64,000 bases of DNA, taken from Formosa agariphila KMM 3901 (GTDB taxonomy: Bacteria; Bacteroidota; Bacteroidia; Flavobacteriales; Flavobacteriaceae). Below, one piece after another: positions 1-7,632 of the stretch; the first letter of the stretch is position 1; every line of letters begins with the position of its first letter. The notes beneath the pieces are model-generated. The model searched no databases, was not told where the DNA came from, and worked only from the letters and a program-made list of their open reading frames with translations. A program made the position numbers and the translations under genes. The stretch lies in NCBI RefSeq assembly GCF_000723205.1, contig NZ_HG315671.1, forward strand, positions 1,399,351 through 1,463,350, given 5' to 3'.

Positions 1-888
1 AAAGCAGTCATGCCTTTAAATCTAAAAATTAGACCAATCGTAGATAGAGATTATATCATACCTAAAACTGTGAATTACATTAAGAATAATGCAAAAAAGA
101 AGACACCGTTCTTCGTTTATGTAGGGTATTCTGAAGCACATCCTCCGATAATAATTAACGAAGATTTTTCAGGAAAATCTACCAAACGAGGAGGAAAATG
201 GGCAGATATGATTGCTGAGATGGATTTTCATGTTGGAGAAATTATTGATGCAGTGAAAGACACTGGTATTGAGAATAACACCATTTTCATATTCTGCAGT
301 GATAATGCGAATGGGGGATTTGTACCACAGGATGGTCCGGGATCTAATGGACCATTTAGAGGTGATTTTGCAAACGTTCCTTTTGAAGGAAGCATGCGAG
401 TTCCTGCAATAATAAGTTGGCCAGGAAAAGTACCTGCAGGTATTGTTACACAAGAGATTTTTGCCGCTGTAGACTGGTTGCCTACGATAGCAGGAATGAT
501 AGGGGAGCAGAAACATATACCCACAGATAGACCTATTGACGGTATTGATGCCTCTGCAATGATGTTAGGTAAAAGTAATATAACTGGTCGTGATAATTAT
601 ATGTTCTTTGGTACAGACGGTGGATTACTATCCGTGAAATGGAAGGTTTATAAAACAATATTTAGATATACTGAAGGACCTGTATCTGCAGAGAAATCTT
701 ATATAAAACCTTCATTTCCTATGATTTATGATTTGAGTAGTGATCCACATGAAGACAATAACCTTATGACTTCAGATTTGACTGTTGGTTGGATTTTTGC
801 TCCAAATGTTAAGATTATTGGTGCATACGAACACAGTCTAAAAGAATTTCCTAATATTAAGGTAGGTCAAGATTTTAAGGGGTACTAA
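1..888 (+). CDS. Sulfatase family S1, C-terminal part (cut by window edge)
   Basis: This is the C-terminal part of an arylsulfatase-type hydrolase that removes sulfate esters, probably from polysaccharides outside the cytoplasm. The frame is open to the first base of the window, so the Met codon at 10 is internal. The N-terminal half with the formylglycine CxPxR site lies outside. Visible, counted from that Met, are EAHPP (42-46), ADMIAEMD (65-72), the metal-binding SDN (97-99) and EGSMRVP (126-132), followed by the usual C-terminal subdomain with YDLSSDPHE. The lysine common before EGG.RVP is not present, but I recall relatives with this C-terminal type also lacking it. The product may belong to a polysaccharide utilisation locus extending to the left. 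The family call is firm; the substrate is unknown. Confidence 0.9.
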   Translation, partial: KAVMPLNLKIRPIVDRDYIIPKTVNYIKNNAKKKTPFFVYVGYSEAHPPIIINEDFSGKSTKRGGKWADMIAEMDFHVGEIIDAVKDTGIENNTIFIFCSDNANGGFVPQDGPGSNGPFRGDFANVPFEGSMRVPAIISWPGKVPAGIVTQEIFAAVDWLPTIAGMIGEQKHIPTDRPIDGIDASAMMLGKSNITGRDNYMFFGTDGGLLSVKWKVYKTIFRYTEGPVSAEKSYIKPSFPMIYDLSSDPHEDNNLMTSDLTVGWIFAPNVKIIGAYEHSLKEFPNIKVGQDFKGY

Positions 889-943
889 TTTCTAAAGCAA
901 ATATTTTTTTAAATAAGAACTAAAAACATAAAACTACACAACC

Positions 944-2527
944 ATGAATTTAAAATTTAAATTACCAATTGCGCTTTGCTTTATCTCGCTATTAATTAGC
1001 GGTTGCGAAAAGTCTAAGGAGGGCAAGAAAATAGAAATTAAAGAGGACGTTACAAGTTCTATACAGTCTATAAAAGCAAAGTTTAATACAGATGTTCCAG
1101 AAAAAATACTAACACCAGATGTTGTCGATACAAGACTAGGAACTTTAAATTTCTTTGATGGATTACCATCAGAGGAAACCACCAAGAAAATGTTCGATAA
1201 TTTAGATTTTATGAGGGGAGTCGAAACCTTTTTAAATGGAATTCCAGCAACTTCTATAGAAGGAATTCGTTTAGGATTGGAGGAATTGGGTGCTAATGAA
1301 TCTAATAAAGTCGTAATTTTTGATGACCTTATGGATTCTAATCCGTTATTCTTAACTGGTAATACGAGCACAGTTTATGCCACTACATTTCTAAATTTAA
1401 AAGAAAATGGGCCCACGGTGGTTGAGGTTCCTGCTGGCTGTGGACCAGGTACTGTAAATGATGCCTATTTCAGATTTGTAGTAGATATGGGAGCGCCAGG
1501 ACCAGATAGAGGTAAAGGCGGTAAATATCTAATTTTACCACCCGATTACGACGGAGAAATTCCGGAAGGATACTTTGTTTCAAAATCAACTAGTTATGTT
1601 AATTGGTTAATTTTAAGAGGTTTTTTAGTCAATGGAAAAACAGATGTGTCATCTAAAATGTATCGTGATGGATTAAGAATTTATCCGCTTAAGGATAAAG
1701 ATAATCAGCCTGCAATGGAGTTTATAAATGCATCTAAAAAAATATTTAATACGATACATGCTAATAATTATGATTTTTATAAAGAATTAGGAGAAGTTAT
1801 AGAGCGAGAACCTGTATCTTTTTTAGACCCTGAATTACGAGGTTTGTTTTCTAGTATAGGTATCCAAAAAGGATTGCCATTTAATCCAGATGCACGGATG
1901 AAAAACATTTTAGAAGATGCTGTAAAAGTTGGTAATGCAACAGCTCGAGCCATTGCTTTTAAAACTAGAGATAGTCTAGCATCTGTATTTAAAACAGGAC
2001 ATTGGGAGTCAGGGTTTATTGGTGGCGACTATAAATGGTTAAAGGATGAAGGTCGTGGAGGTCGTTACTTAGATGCAAGAACACGCTTCTTTTATTTTGC
2101 TACTGTAAACACGCCTGCTATGGTATTAAAAATGGTTGGTAAAGGATCGCAATATGCAATTTGTATGTTAGATTCTGAAGGCGACTACCTAGATGGGAAT
2201 AAAAATTATTCACTTAATATACCTGCCGATGCTCCTGCAAAAGAATTTTGGTCTCTAGTTATGTATGATCCCCAAACGCGGTCGGAATTACAAACAAGTC
2301 AGGCACTGCCAAGTGTAAGTAGTCAAAGAACACCGCTGGTAGAGAACGAAGATGGCTCTGTAACTCTATATTTTGGAGCAACAAATAATGCGCCTAAAGG
2401 AAAAGAGGCAAATTGGTTACAATCAGTTCCAGGTAAAGGATTCTTTGTAATATTTAGATTATACGGTCCGTTGGACCCATGGTTTAACAAAACATGGCAA
2501 CCGGGAGAATTCGAAGAATTATATTAA
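944..2527 (+). CDS. DUF1254/DUF1214 domain lipoprotein
   Basis: Exported protein of 527 residues and unknown biochemical role. Residues 1-21 form a lipoprotein signal with lipobox LISGC and Cys21 as the lipidated residue. A DUF1254-like region spans about 90-230, containing DAYFRFVVDMGAPGPDRG. A DUF1214-like region spans about 395-515, with the hallmark SLVMYDPQTRSELQ and the end segment GKGFFVIFRLYGPLDPWF. This pairing is widespread, but no reaction has been firmly assigned to it. It lies 55 bases after the sulfatase on the same strand with no clear terminator between, so cotranscription is possible. A good intrinsic terminator follows the stop. The domain call is confident; the function is not known. 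Confidence 0.85.
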   Translation: MNLKFKLPIALCFISLLISGCEKSKEGKKIEIKEDVTSSIQSIKAKFNTDVPEKILTPDVVDTRLGTLNFFDGLPSEETTKKMFDNLDFMRGVETFLNGIPATSIEGIRLGLEELGANESNKVVIFDDLMDSNPLFLTGNTSTVYATTFLNLKENGPTVVEVPAGCGPGTVNDAYFRFVVDMGAPGPDRGKGGKYLILPPDYDGEIPEGYFVSKSTSYVNWLILRGFLVNGKTDVSSKMYRDGLRIYPLKDKDNQPAMEFINASKKIFNTIHANNYDFYKELGEVIEREPVSFLDPELRGLFSSIGIQKGLPFNPDARMKNILEDAVKVGNATARAIAFKTRDSLASVFKTGHWESGFIGGDYKWLKDEGRGGRYLDARTRFFYFATVNTPAMVLKMVGKGSQYAICMLDSEGDYLDGNKNYSLNIPADAPAKEFWSLVMYDPQTRSELQTSQALPSVSSQRTPLVENEDGSVTLYFGATNNAPKGKEANWLQSVPGKGFFVIFRLYGPLDPWFNKTWQPGEFEELY

Positions 2528-2543
2528 CATTATAAAATTTACT

Positions 2544-2583
2544 AGGCGTATTCTAGCATCAGCTAGGGTTCGCCTTTTTATTT
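2544..2583 (+). terminator. Intrinsic terminator after the DUF1254/DUF1214 gene
   Basis: The outer arms aggcg (2544-2548) and cgcct (2571-2575) pair, with an inner ctag/ctag pairing, and a T-rich run follows directly. It sits 17 bases after the stop codon. Confidence 0.7.
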
Positions 2584-2610
2584 AAATGAGTAGATAAATA
2601 ACTCAAAACT

Positions 2611-3645
2611 ATGCTAATAAACAAAGGGATAAAATTTAAGAATTTTATGGTATGGAGTCTGCCGCACTATATTTTAATTTCCATTTTTATGGGGGCTATC
2701 ACTTTGCTCTATCATTATAAAATAATAAGTGTAACAATACCTTGGTTACCAATTTCAGTTATTGGTACAGCAGTTGCTTTTTATGTTGGTTTTAAAAATA
2801 ATCAAGCTTACGATAGACTATGGGAAGCCCGCAAAACGTGGGGAGGCATAATAAACGATAGTCGCTCTTGGGGAATGATGGTTGATGGTTTTGTAACCAA
2901 TCAGTTTACAACTACTGATGCGACAGCAGACGAATTAAAATCTATAAAGAAACGATTAATATATAGGCACATTGCTTGGCTATATGCACATAGAAGTCAA
3001 TTATTAATAAGTACCCCGTGGGAAGGAAGTAATCAACGAGGCTTTTTTAAAAAAAGAGCTAAATACCTTCAAAAAAAGTTTGGAATAGGATTGTTAGACG
3101 ATGAAATAACAAAAACAGAGTTGCATCATTTTTTACCAGAGAACGAATATTCTCAGTTGGTGAATACTGTCAATACAGCTACTCAGATTATCAATCAGCA
3201 GTCTAAAGATTTAACGCTATTAAGAGAAGCAAGTATTATTGAAGATTTCAGGCATATGGAACTGACAAAAATTCTTCAGAATTTCTATACGTTACAAGGC
3301 AAAAATGAAAGAATTAAGAAGTTTCCTCTACCTAGACAATATGCAAATATGAGTAGGGTTTTTGTGTTTATATTTATTTTTCTAATTCCCTTTAGTATGA
3401 CTCCCGAATTGATGAAAGCTGCAGATTGGTCTATATGGCTATCCATTCCATTATCAGCTTTAATTGGTTGGGTTTATAGAATGATGGAATTGGTTGGAGA
3501 TTATTCAGAAAATCCATTTCAGAGTATTGCAACAGATATTCCAATGATGTCTATTTGTAGAACTATTGAAATTGATCTTAGAGAGATGTTAGGAGAAACA
3601 GATCTTCCTCTAGCTATAAATGCTAAGAAAGACGTGTTGATGTAA
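2611..3645 (+). CDS. Bestrophin-like chloride channel family protein
   Basis: Inner-membrane protein of 344 residues, related to the bestrophin/YneE family of pentameric anion channels. The N-terminus has hydrophobic helices at about 13-35 and 42-62, followed by the family's conserved segment with NNQAYDRLWEARKTWGG (about 68-84). A long cytoplasmic helical part comes next. Another membrane pair lies at about 248-268 and 273-290. The C-terminal segment ENPFQSIATDIPM is also typical. Bacterial homologues conduct ions, but the physiological role in flavobacteria is not established. It follows a terminator, so it probably has its own promoter. No unusual features were seen, and length is normal for the family. 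Confidence 0.88.
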   Translation: MLINKGIKFKNFMVWSLPHYILISIFMGAITLLYHYKIISVTIPWLPISVIGTAVAFYVGFKNNQAYDRLWEARKTWGGIINDSRSWGMMVDGFVTNQFTTTDATADELKSIKKRLIYRHIAWLYAHRSQLLISTPWEGSNQRGFFKKRAKYLQKKFGIGLLDDEITKTELHHFLPENEYSQLVNTVNTATQIINQQSKDLTLLREASIIEDFRHMELTKILQNFYTLQGKNERIKKFPLPRQYANMSRVFVFIFIFLIPFSMTPELMKAADWSIWLSIPLSALIGWVYRMMELVGDYSENPFQSIATDIPMMSICRTIEIDLREMLGETDLPLAINAKKDVLM

Positions 3646-3827
3646 AAACAAGTAAGACAAGTTCTAAAATCTGGATATGTCTATAAAATCAATAAGTTAC
3701 AAGTTAATTTTATAAATACGTTTAGTATATAGGATTAAATGTGATGTTAAATCTGCGAATTACTTTCTAAATTTTATAAAATGAAGGTTGAATTTAGTTA
3801 CTTTTAATTGAATTTTAGAAAGTAGTC

Positions 3828-5675
3828 ATGAGTGAAGTATTACAAATCATAAATAAACAAAAAGATTTAAAAAAATATATTAAAGAAAATCCAAATTGTA
3901 AAGTTTGCTTTCGAAAAAAAAAGGGGTTAAAACTAGATAAAAGTGATTTTGAAAAACTTCAAGTACTATTTAATACAAAGCTCAAATCTTTAGGAAAAAC
4001 GTTATTACATTCTGAGGATATTTTAGTGGTGCTTTCTACAAATGAAAAAGAAGAACATGCTTCAGACTTACCAGCACATCGTATAACGACATTAATTTTA
4101 GATTCTGGAATAATAGCTTTGCGTCACCCATATGCAGTAAGTGCTGTTTCTAATACAACGGATTTTTTTCAGATTATTTGGGAAAATATAGACCATATCG
4201 ATTTAGTTGAAAATACAACCAATCAGCAATTAGAGGTGTTTCGGTTTTATGAAAAAAACAATGGCTTTTTTCACGATTTAAATATAAATAGATTTGGAAT
4301 AGAAGATGTAAAGGCTGCTAAAAGCCTATTAAAGGTATTAGGTCAGATTGTCGATTATAAGGACAAATTTATACGCGAACACGCCGAATTACAATCTAAT
4401 ATTGAAAAATTATTTAATGAGGAAAACTATAATGAAGGGATAGATGCATTAAACGATTTTGCCGAAAAATACAATACCACAGATATTACTTTAGATGATT
4501 CTTCATTTTATTATTTTAATAAAACGTTTGGATTAAGACGAATGAAACGCTTTGACGAAGCCATACAGACGTTAGATGATTATATAAATTTATTTAAAGC
4601 AAAAGGCGAGATAGAATCTTATACTTACGAACTTAAAGGTGAACTTTTATTTGAGCAAAGGAAATATGTACAGGCTATAAATTGTTTTGCAATAAGTGAA
4701 GAAAATTACGACAATCTAGGGTATGAAAAAGGTGCACGTTCTAAGAAGGAAGAGGTGTATTACAAGCTAAAGAAGAAGTTTTTAAAGGTGCCTTATTTAG
4801 AGCGACGAATTATATTTATAGCTCAAGATATTTACGCAACGGTATCAGATGAAGTTGTGATACTCAAAAACACTAGTTTGCCTAATCAAATTAAATTTCC
4901 AGAAGAGCATCCGCAACTTAATAGCGTTTATGTATGTCATCCCATCCGACAGGATTATTATCTTCCGCTAGAAGCTTATAACGAAACATTATTGTTAGAG
5001 CGTATTCACGAGTTTATTTATCTACAACAGTGCTTGGGAGCTACACATTTGGAAGTCACAAATTTAAATACTGAATTACCAAAAAAGAATAAATCGGCTA
5101 AAACAGAAATTGAAACAGATTTTAGTGAAAAGCTTATACGAGAACAAGATTTTAAGCCTACTAAAACACCATTTATACCTAATGGATTAGCTTGGTTTCA
5201 TTCAGAATTAAACTGGCAAAAGTTAGCAGATAAACGGATGCAAGAGAGTGTTAATTCTTATAAAGAAACTCTATCAAGCACTCAAAGTGAAAGTATTTCT
5301 GAAGAAGAATTAAAAATGATTAAAACCGAATTAAAAGTCCTATTACCAAAAACAGGAGAGAATTATAAAGGTAAAAGTGGACTTAAAAATGCTGTTGAGA
5401 ATCTTGAATATTTAATTACAGTGGAATTTGAAGACACAAATAAATTACAAGATGCTGTAAAAAAACAAACTTCTCTTGAATCTTCAATAACAGATGATAA
5501 TCAACATCAATTAAATTTGGAGAGATACGAAGAAGAAGTGTTATTTATGTTAGAAGATGATGGTAAAATAGACCCTTCTGAACGAAAAATTTTGAATAGA
5601 AAAATGATAAAGTTTGGATTGACAGAATCGGATGCTTTAGCAATTGAAAATAAGCATATTCGTGTTAAAAAATAG
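3828..5675 (+). CDS. Unassigned TPR-containing protein with acidic C-terminal helical domain
   Basis: Predicted cytoplasmic protein of 615 residues, not recognised as a named family. There is no signal peptide or membrane helix. Residues about 190-310 resemble tetratricopeptide helices, for example NYNEGIDALNDFAEKY and RKYVQAINCFAISEENYDNLGY. This suggests a protein-binding scaffold. The N-terminal 160 residues are a mixed alpha/beta region. The last 50 residues (EEEVLFMLEDDGKIDPSER) look like the short helical module with a D-D-G-K-I-x-P-x-E-R core found at the C-termini of various bacterial stress or phage-response proteins. That comparison is from memory. It stands alone between a 182-base gap and a strong bidirectional terminator. 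Confidence 0.75.
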   Translation: MSEVLQIINKQKDLKKYIKENPNCKVCFRKKKGLKLDKSDFEKLQVLFNTKLKSLGKTLLHSEDILVVLSTNEKEEHASDLPAHRITTLILDSGIIALRHPYAVSAVSNTTDFFQIIWENIDHIDLVENTTNQQLEVFRFYEKNNGFFHDLNINRFGIEDVKAAKSLLKVLGQIVDYKDKFIREHAELQSNIEKLFNEENYNEGIDALNDFAEKYNTTDITLDDSSFYYFNKTFGLRRMKRFDEAIQTLDDYINLFKAKGEIESYTYELKGELLFEQRKYVQAINCFAISEENYDNLGYEKGARSKKEEVYYKLKKKFLKVPYLERRIIFIAQDIYATVSDEVVILKNTSLPNQIKFPEEHPQLNSVYVCHPIRQDYYLPLEAYNETLLLERIHEFIYLQQCLGATHLEVTNLNTELPKKNKSAKTEIETDFSEKLIREQDFKPTKTPFIPNGLAWFHSELNWQKLADKRMQESVNSYKETLSSTQSESISEEELKMIKTELKVLLPKTGENYKGKSGLKNAVENLEYLITVEFEDTNKLQDAVKKQTSLESSITDDNQHQLNLERYEEEVLFMLEDDGKIDPSERKILNRKMIKFGLTESDALAIENKHIRVKK

Positions 5676-5705
5676 GTGCTTTATTATAATTAGATATTAA
5701 AAGTT

Positions 5706-5755
5706 AAAACGGTAAATATTTGAATTATAGTGATTCAAATATTTACCGTTTTTCT
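5706..5755. terminator. Bidirectional terminator between convergent genes
   Basis: A 20-bp perfect inverted repeat (5706-5725 with 5733-5752) encloses a 7-base loop. It has A-rich and T-rich flanks, so it can terminate on both strands: the TPR gene from the left and the PfkB kinase from the right. Confidence 0.85.
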
Positions 5756-5809
5756 AAGAAATAGACTTTCTTATGTGTGTAATTCTCTAAAGAGAGGATT
5801 TATAGATCA

Positions 5810-6814
5810 CTATCTTTTTAAGGCTCCAGACGTATCTCCGCCCATTAAACTTGTTACATTATCTAAGCTCGCCATATTTACATCTCCTAAAATAGTATGT
5901 TTTAAAGCGCAGGCTGCAGAAGCAAAATTTAGAGCATCTAAATCATCATCGTAATGTAATAACCCATAAATTAATCCAGCAGCAAAAGCATCACCAGTCC
6001 CAACACGGTCAATAACGTGAGAGATTTCGAACATCTCAGTTTTAATATATTCTTTTCCTGTCCAAATTCGTCCTTGTATTTCCTGTTCGGAAGCGCTTAT
6101 AGATTTTCTTTTTTTACCTACAACACGTTTTATTCTAGGGAAGGCATCCATTAGTGCTTTTGCAGAATCTTTAAATTTTCCTTTTGATTCGCCAAGACCA
6201 AACATTTCATTAATTCCTCGTGGACTTGTAATTACTATATCGGTATGTTCTACCAATTCTGGCATAACTTCTTGCATGGTTTTACCATATTTCCACATGT
6301 TTTTTCTCGAATTTATATCTCCAGATACCATAATTCCCATTTTGTTAGCCGTTCTTATGGCTTCTAAACAAGACATGGCAGCACCTTCGGAAATTGCAGG
6401 TGTAATTCCAGTCCAGTGAAACCAATCTGCACCTTTTAATACGTCTTCCCAATCAATCATGCCTGGTTGTATTAAAGAAAAAGCAGAACCTTCTCTTTCG
6501 TAAACAACTACACTTGGTCTGTGTACAGCTCCTTTTTCAAGAAAGTACATTCCTAATTTATTGTCGCCATATATAATTTGATCGGTACTTAACCAGTTTT
6601 TTCTTAAAAATTGAGTGGCAGCTTTTCCTATGGCATTATCTGGAAATCGTGTCATATGTGCTGCTTTCATTCCTAAATAGGCACACGATATGGCTACGTT
6701 TGCTTCGCCACCTCCGTATACAAGTTCGAAAGAGTTTGCTTGCGAAAATTTTAGATATCCGGGTGGAGATAAACGCATCATGACTTCTCCAAATGTTACC
6801 AGTTTTTTTGACAT
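5810..6814 (-). CDS. kdgK: PfkB-family sugar kinase, probably 2-keto-3-deoxygluconate kinase
   Basis: Cytoplasmic ATP-dependent sugar kinase of 334 residues. The likely reaction is phosphorylation of 2-keto-3-deoxygluconate to KDPG in uronate catabolism. The first PfkB signature GGGEANVA lies at 34-41 and the second, with GTGDAFAAGL (272-281), holds the catalytic base Asp275. The segment GDINSRKNMWKYGKTMQEVMPEL is close to known KDG kinases (DLNxRKxLW). The family's NxxE magnesium motif, expected near residue 197, reads SPRG here, which is unusual. The gene stands alone, with no KDPG aldolase adjacent, but a sulfatase lies nearby. Other sugar-acid substrates cannot be excluded. Confidence 0.8.
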   Translation of the reverse strand: MSKKLVTFGEVMMRLSPPGYLKFSQANSFELVYGGGEANVAISCAYLGMKAAHMTRFPDNAIGKAATQFLRKNWLSTDQIIYGDNKLGMYFLEKGAVHRPSVVVYEREGSAFSLIQPGMIDWEDVLKGADWFHWTGITPAISEGAAMSCLEAIRTANKMGIMVSGDINSRKNMWKYGKTMQEVMPELVEHTDIVITSPRGINEMFGLGESKGKFKDSAKALMDAFPRIKRVVGKKRKSISASEQEIQGRIWTGKEYIKTEMFEISHVIDRVGTGDAFAAGLIYGLLHYDDDLDALNFASAACALKHTILGDVNMASLDNVTSLMGGDTSGALKR

Positions 6815-7168
6815 ATTTTTTAAAATTTTATTTTTTTTAGTGTTATTAGAATTTGTAAAGTCGTTATTAATTAACAGTTTGTCAATTTTTAAGTTTAGAT
6901 ATAAACACCTTTACAAATACAGAGGTCTTTTAAATATTCTATAAATAAAAGTACAATTTTTTAAGTAAAACGAACTCTTGTCATTTTATTAATTCAGAAA
7001 AAACATCGTAAAACCTCATGTCTTTTTTATGATTTTTGAAATTTTTATAAAGTGTCTGAAATATATAAGAAAGGTGAATAAGTAACTAAGTATTACTATT
7101 AATATATAATAAGGTCGTTTAAAACTAATGTTATAAACGACCTCTAATATTGCTATTAATCTTATTCT
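6815..7168. other. Intergenic region, leader side of the PfkB kinase
   Basis: I see no gene here apart from the hairpin at 7112-7143. The sequence is very AT-rich, and no exact TAnnTTTG element was found on the minus strand that would place the kinase promoter. Confidence 0.5.
7112..7143 (-). terminator. Hairpin, likely terminator of the 48-residue small gene
   Basis: A 10-bp inverted repeat (7112-7121 with 7134-7143) has a 12-base loop and lies 26 bases beyond the stop of the small minus-strand gene. Its T-tract is weak, so termination efficiency is uncertain. Confidence 0.5.
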
Positions 7169-7315
7169 TTAATGTGTTAACAGTTCTTTTTTCTTAGACT
7201 TTCGTTCTAAGTAAGTGTGTGCTAAATAACCTAATTGAAGTGCAATAAATGCAATTCGTAGTTTTTTGTTTTTCATTATAATGGAAGCAGCTCCTATTAA
7301 AATTGAAGGTTTCAT
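7169..7315 (-). CDS. Small 48-residue basic protein, hypothetical
   Basis: An open frame runs from ATG at 7315 to TAA at 7169-7171. The product begins MKPSILIGAAS and ends KKKELLTH. It has a short hydrophobic stretch (IAFIALQLGYLAH, about 21-33) followed by a basic ERKSKKK tail, so it may associate with the inner membrane with its basic tail in the cytoplasm. Support comes from the hairpin just past the stop and from the coding-like composition in an otherwise gene-free 800-base gap. An internal Met at residue 14 could be an alternative start. No known function; conservation across flavobacteria would settle whether it is real. Confidence 0.5.
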   Translation of the reverse strand: MKPSILIGAASIIMKNKKLRIAFIALQLGYLAHTYLERKSKKKELLTH

Positions 7316-7632
7316 AGCATTATGTTTTTTAGTTATTAGATTTAATTGGTACGCACAATTTAGTTCAGTTTATTACATTTTAGAATCTTAGTTTATGTAA
7401 CTGTTTTAGAAAGGTGTTCAAAATACTTGATGCCTTTACATTACATTTTTTAATTATATTCATAACAGTACAGCTTATTTTTCTAATTAGAATGTATTCG
7501 ATTAAGGTACACCTATACTTCCGTTTAGATCAACTTAAAAGCATTTAGAGTTAACTCAGAAAAATAAGACTCAGTGAGCGATTTAAAAATACTTTAACTA
7601 ATAATAAATTATGCTTAATTTCATTTTTTGAT
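7316..7632. other. Intergenic region after the TonB receptor stop
   Basis: No gene, RNA motif or convincing terminator was seen. It is AT-rich, with only short imperfect repeats. Confidence 0.5.

Noticed and set aside
340-400. Absence of the lysine usually found before EGG.RVP in sulfatases, suggesting an inactive enzyme
   Set aside because: I recall other sulfatases with the same C-terminal type that read similarly (RGxxxxxEGSxR), so it looks like a subfamily trait. The catalytic half is outside the window.
5706-5752. Long perfect inverted repeat as an insertion-sequence end
   Set aside because: It lies between two convergent stop codons with flanking A/T runs and a 7-base loop, which is what a bidirectional terminator looks like.
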